Assembly (NCBI GenBank): GCA_964440605.1
Contig: CAYTSW010000145.1
Span: forward strand, 1 to 6,730
Reading direction: 5' to 3'
DNA from: CAYTSW01 sp964440605
GTDB lineage: Bacteria > Planctomycetota > Phycisphaerae > Phycisphaerales > UBA1924
DNA: 6,730 bases
Shown here: positions 5,562-6,730 of the stretch, in pieces
How positions within the stretch are numbered: the first letter of the stretch is position 1
Layout: each line of letters begins with the position of its first letter
Position numbers and translations under genes: made by a program
The notes under the pieces: generated by a model
Seen by the model: the letters and a program-made list of their open reading frames with translations, nothing else
Database searches by the model: none
What the model was told of the DNA's origin: nothing

Positions 5562-6161
5562 ATGAGCATCACAACCGCGAGCGTGAACGGACACGTTAGC
5601 GTGACGGACGTGTCGCCCGAAGTGTTGGAGGGGTGGCTGCGATCGGGCACCGCCGTGCTCGTGGACGTGCGTGAGGCGTTCGAGTTCGCCGAGGAGCGGA
5701 TCGAGGGGGCGCGGCACGCGCCGCTGTCGACGCTCGATGCTCGGGCGCTGCGGCGCGAGCACGCAGGCGCGCGGATCGTCTTCCATTGCCGGAGCGGGAA
5801 GCGATCGCTCGACGCGGCCCAACGCTGCCGCATGGATGGCGAGCCGATGTTCCATCTGGCCGGTGGCATCGAGGGGTGGAAGGCCTCCGGCCGGTCGGTG
5901 GTCGTGCCGGCGGATGCCCCCAAGCTGCCCATCATGCGGCAGGTGCAGATCGTCGCCGGGGGTCTGGTCGCGATCGGCACGCTGCTGGGCGTGCTGGTGA
6001 CTCCATGGTTTTTTATCGTGCCCGGGTTCGTCGGGTGCGGGCTGATGTTCGCCGGGCTCAGCGGCTGGTGCGGCATGGCGAAGCTGCTGGCCCTGATGCC
6101 TTGGAACAGGCGCCCAGCCGCGGCGTCGTGCGCGGCAGTGTCTGCGCATCCGTCGAACTGA
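5562..6161 (+). CDS. Rhodanese-DUF2892 membrane sulfurtransferase (YgaP-like)
   Basis: The predicted protein has 199 residues. AAGGAG (5551-5556) lies five bases before ATG 5562. The rhodanese domain spans about 12-115, with VLVDVREAFEF (32-42), GARHAPLS (49-56) and the active-site loop CRSGKRS (76-82), whose Cys76 would carry the persulfide; the GGIEGW motif is at 101-106. Residues about 122-182 match DUF2892: LPIMRQVQIVAGG, then two hydrophobic segments (about 130-147 and 149-168) and the closing GWCGMAKLLALMPWN (168-182). Rhodanese plus DUF2892 is the YgaP layout, a membrane-bound sulfurtransferase with its catalytic domain on the cytoplasmic side. It probably handles thiosulfate, persulfide or nitrosylated thiols; the physiological donor is not known. 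The final 17 residues are polar and Ala-rich. It sits 54 bp after the sigma factor and 65 bp before the AhpD-like gene, so an operon is likely. Confidence 0.92.
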   Translation: MSITTASVNGHVSVTDVSPEVLEGWLRSGTAVLVDVREAFEFAEERIEGARHAPLSTLDARALRREHAGARIVFHCRSGKRSLDAAQRCRMDGEPMFHLAGGIEGWKASGRSVVVPADAPKLPIMRQVQIVAGGLVAIGTLLGVLVTPWFFIVPGFVGCGLMFAGLSGWCGMAKLLALMPWNRRPAAASCAAVSAHPSN

Positions 6162-6226
6162 ACGCCAACGAGCTTCCGCAGTTGTTTCCGACCTCGTACA
6201 CGAGCACCCAGAAAGGTGATACCCAG

Positions 6227-6568
6227 ATGACCTCACACGCTAAGCAGCACTACGACAATTGGCCGACGCGCGTCGCTTCGATGAAGGAGCAGGCGCCGGA
6301 AATCGGCAAGGGCTTCGGCACGATGTTCGCCAAGCTCATGGGCGAGGGCGCCCTGAGCGTGCGCGAGAAGGAGCTGATCGCACTGGCGATCGGCATGGCG
6401 ATCCGCTGCGAGCCGTGCATCTTCAGCCACGTCGAGAAGGCGGTGAAGGCCGGCGCAACGCGCGACCAGATCATCGAGGCGGCCGGGGTGGTCGTGATGA
6501 TGCAGGGCGGACCTGGGTACGTGCACGTGCCGGAGGTGCTGGACGCACTCGAGGCTCTCGGCGTGTGA
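6227..6568 (+). CDS. AhpD-like / carboxymuconolactone decarboxylase family protein
   Basis: The predicted protein has 113 residues; AGGTG (6214-6218) lies eight bases before ATG 6227. The fold core starts at LSVREKELIALAIGMAIRCEPCIFSH (43-68) and continues with AVKAGATRDQIIEA (72-85), the helical CMD/AhpD signature. Glu49, Cys61, Cys64 and His68 have the spacing E-x11-C-x2-C-x3-H of the catalytic residues of alkylhydroperoxidase AhpD (Glu118, Cys130, Cys133, His137 in Mycobacterium). The protein is therefore more likely a thiol-disulfide or peroxide-related enzyme than a true gamma-carboxymuconolactone decarboxylase, which lacks the CxxC. The second His of mycobacterial AhpD (His132) is Pro63 here. 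The single-domain length of about 110 residues is usual for such stress-associated members, which generally form oligomers. It follows the rhodanese gene closely and is probably the last gene of the sigma-factor operon, since a hairpin lies 51 bp downstream. Confidence 0.92.
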   Translation: MTSHAKQHYDNWPTRVASMKEQAPEIGKGFGTMFAKLMGEGALSVREKELIALAIGMAIRCEPCIFSHVEKAVKAGATRDQIIEAAGVVVMMQGGPGYVHVPEVLDALEALGV

Positions 6569-6571
6569 CCC

Positions 6572-6628
6572 GCACTGGTGCCGGGCCCTTGCACAGGTGC
6601 CGTGCCCTCGCACAGGTGCCGTGCCACG
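6572..6628. repeat. Three 19-bp tandem repeats
   Basis: The units are 6572-6590, 6591-6609 and 6610-6628. Units 2 and 3 share GCACAGGTGCCGTGCC exactly, and unit 1 has GCACTGGTGCCGGGCC. Each unit holds an internal GCAC/GTGC dyad. The third runs directly into the hairpin at 6620-6651. The location, just after a stop codon, suits an intergenic repeat element or a structured 3' end. Confidence 0.75.
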
Positions 6629-6651
6629 GGTTACACGCAACCCGTGGCACG
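6620..6651. terminator. Perfect 13-bp-stem hairpin, possible bidirectional terminator or REP-like palindrome
   Basis: CGTGCCACGGGTT (6620-6632) pairs perfectly with AACCCGTGGCACG (6639-6651) over the loop ACACGC. It lies 51 bp after the stop of the AhpD-like gene. No T-tract follows on either strand, so it lacks the classic intrinsic-terminator tail. It could stop transcription with Rho, stabilise a 3' end, or be one copy of a dispersed palindromic repeat. A convergent gene may end at 6673, which would fit a shared terminator. Confidence 0.55.
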
Positions 6652-6672
6652 CACAGTCGGCCCTCCGCCTGA

Positions 6673-6730
6673 TCAGCGGCGCATCCCGCGCGGCAGGTCG
6701 GGCACGCTCACGCCTTCGTCGTCGCCTTCG
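6673..6730 (-). CDS. Possible C-terminal end of a convergent gene, partial
   Basis: On the minus strand an open frame enters from the window edge and ends at TGA (6675-6673). It reads EGDDEGVSVPDLPRGMRR, a plausible acidic-then-basic protein terminus with G/C-rich third positions. Only 19 codons are visible, too few to identify a family, and such a short open frame can arise by chance in GC-rich DNA. The convergent layout around the hairpin supports it mildly. Confidence 0.35.
   Translation of the reverse strand, partial: EGDDEGVSVPDLPRGMRR

Noticed and set aside
4814..6076. Minus-strand open frame of 420 codons opposite the sigma factor and rhodanese genes
   Set aside because: It is Ser/Arg/Ala-rich without a domain pattern and crosses the intergenic region of two well-supported plus-strand genes.

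Overview
The window is a GC-rich bacterial fragment whose codons mostly end in G or C. It carries a 100-N scaffold gap, so it is probably a draft or metagenome-derived assembly. The organism cannot be fixed from the sequence. A lipoprotein-type signal peptide, an NDH-2 and a peptidase-C39-like/RLAN ATP-grasp pair would suit a high-GC Gram-negative such as a planctomycete (Phycisphaerae-like), but that is a weak inference.

Left part (1-1692): a tRNA-Gly(CCC) on the minus strand, about 300 bp without a convincing gene, then a complete type II NADH:quinone dehydrogenase (ndh) on the plus strand.

Middle part (1794-4623): a small coiled-coil lipoprotein whose reading frame is cut by a TAG inside the signal peptide. 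It is followed by a C39-like cysteine peptidase with a frameshift near its C-terminus. The shifted tail overlaps, by four bases, the start of an RLAN-type RimK-like ATP-grasp ligase. The ligase runs into the gap before its second half. Immediately after the gap lies the 3' end of another gene, possibly a GCS2-type carboxylate-amine ligase. Peptidase plus ATP-grasp plus a possible second ligase is the layout of a predicted amidoligase pathway that builds or modifies a peptide-like product, and it is the most interesting biology here. The gap is flanked by a perfect 55-bp direct repeat that is best read as an assembly artefact, and the true missing sequence is probably well over 100 bp.

Right part (4680-6568): a compact plus-strand run of three genes with gaps of 54 and 65 bp. 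They encode an ECF-like sigma factor with a cysteine-containing C-terminal extension, a rhodanese-DUF2892 membrane sulfurtransferase, and an AhpD/carboxymuconolactone decarboxylase-like protein with the AhpD Glu-CxxC-His spacing. Together they look like a thiol/redox or metal stress module. The 3' end holds three 19-bp tandem repeats running into a perfect 13-bp-stem hairpin, then the possible C-terminus of a convergent minus-strand gene.
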